The translations under genes and the position numbers were made by a program. The notes beneath the pieces are model-generated. The model was not told the origin of the DNA, made no database searches, and saw only the letters and a list, made by a program, of their open reading frames with translations. A stretch of 36,728 nucleotides of DNA, from NCBI RefSeq assembly GCF_900096565.1, contig NZ_FMYP01000043.1:1-36728 (forward strand). The letters are read 5' to 3'. The stretch comes from Williamwhitmania taraxaci. GTDB lineage: Bacteria; Bacteroidota; Bacteroidia; Bacteroidales; Williamwhitmaniaceae. Below are positions 36,728-36,728 of this stretch, in pieces. Within the stretch, counting starts at the first letter, position 1. The number at the start of each line of letters is the position of its first letter.

Positions 36728-36728
36728 T

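Overview
The window reads as chromosomal DNA of a Gram-negative member of the Bacteroidota, probably Bacteroidales-like. The evidence is the gene content (a DUF349 repeat protein next to pyrG and yidC, a golvesin-like C-terminal domain, lipoprotein RND adaptors) and Bacteroidota-type promoters (TTTG, about 19 nt, TAnnTTTG), the clearest in front of trmD. Both ends lie inside insertion sequences: an IS21-family istB 3' end on the left and a probable transposase 3' end on the right. Each IS abuts a host reading frame that has lost its 5' part, so the window may be one whole contig broken at repeated elements.

Left third (1-10.7 kb): IS21 remnant with three sets of 21-23 bp tandem repeats, an orphan coding tail, yebC, a repeat-rich spacer, the leftward run DUF349 protein-pyrG-yidC, rightward trmD with its own promoter and terminator, a leftward orphan PAS-PAS histidine kinase, and a small two-TM protein.

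Middle (10.9-24.4 kb): a rightward envelope-lipid cluster in which an LtaS-like alkaline-phosphatase-superfamily membrane enzyme lies between two PAP2 phosphatases, the second with degenerate PAP2 motifs. Then a DEAD-box RNA helicase, a cold-shock protein, a potassium-channel-like protein carrying 18 gap-free 12-residue repeats, and a leftward operon of a YhcC-like radical SAM enzyme, a YiiX-like lipoprotein hydrolase and an AddB-like Fe-S nuclease. A PsiE-family membrane protein follows.

Right third (24.4-36.7 kb): one leftward export operon, in transcription order TolC-like outer-membrane factor, lipoprotein adaptor, RND pump, a second RND pump fused in one 1571-residue chain to a multi-TM segment and a complete ABC ATPase, and a separate ABC-2-like permease. 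The RND-TM-ABC fusion is the most unusual object here: a proton-driven pump scaffold joined to an ATP-driven engine, with a candidate partner permease just downstream. Upstream of it is a golvesin-domain gene truncated by the right-hand IS.

All assignments come from reading motifs and layout. No database search was possible, so family names are from recognition and statements about novelty are inference.
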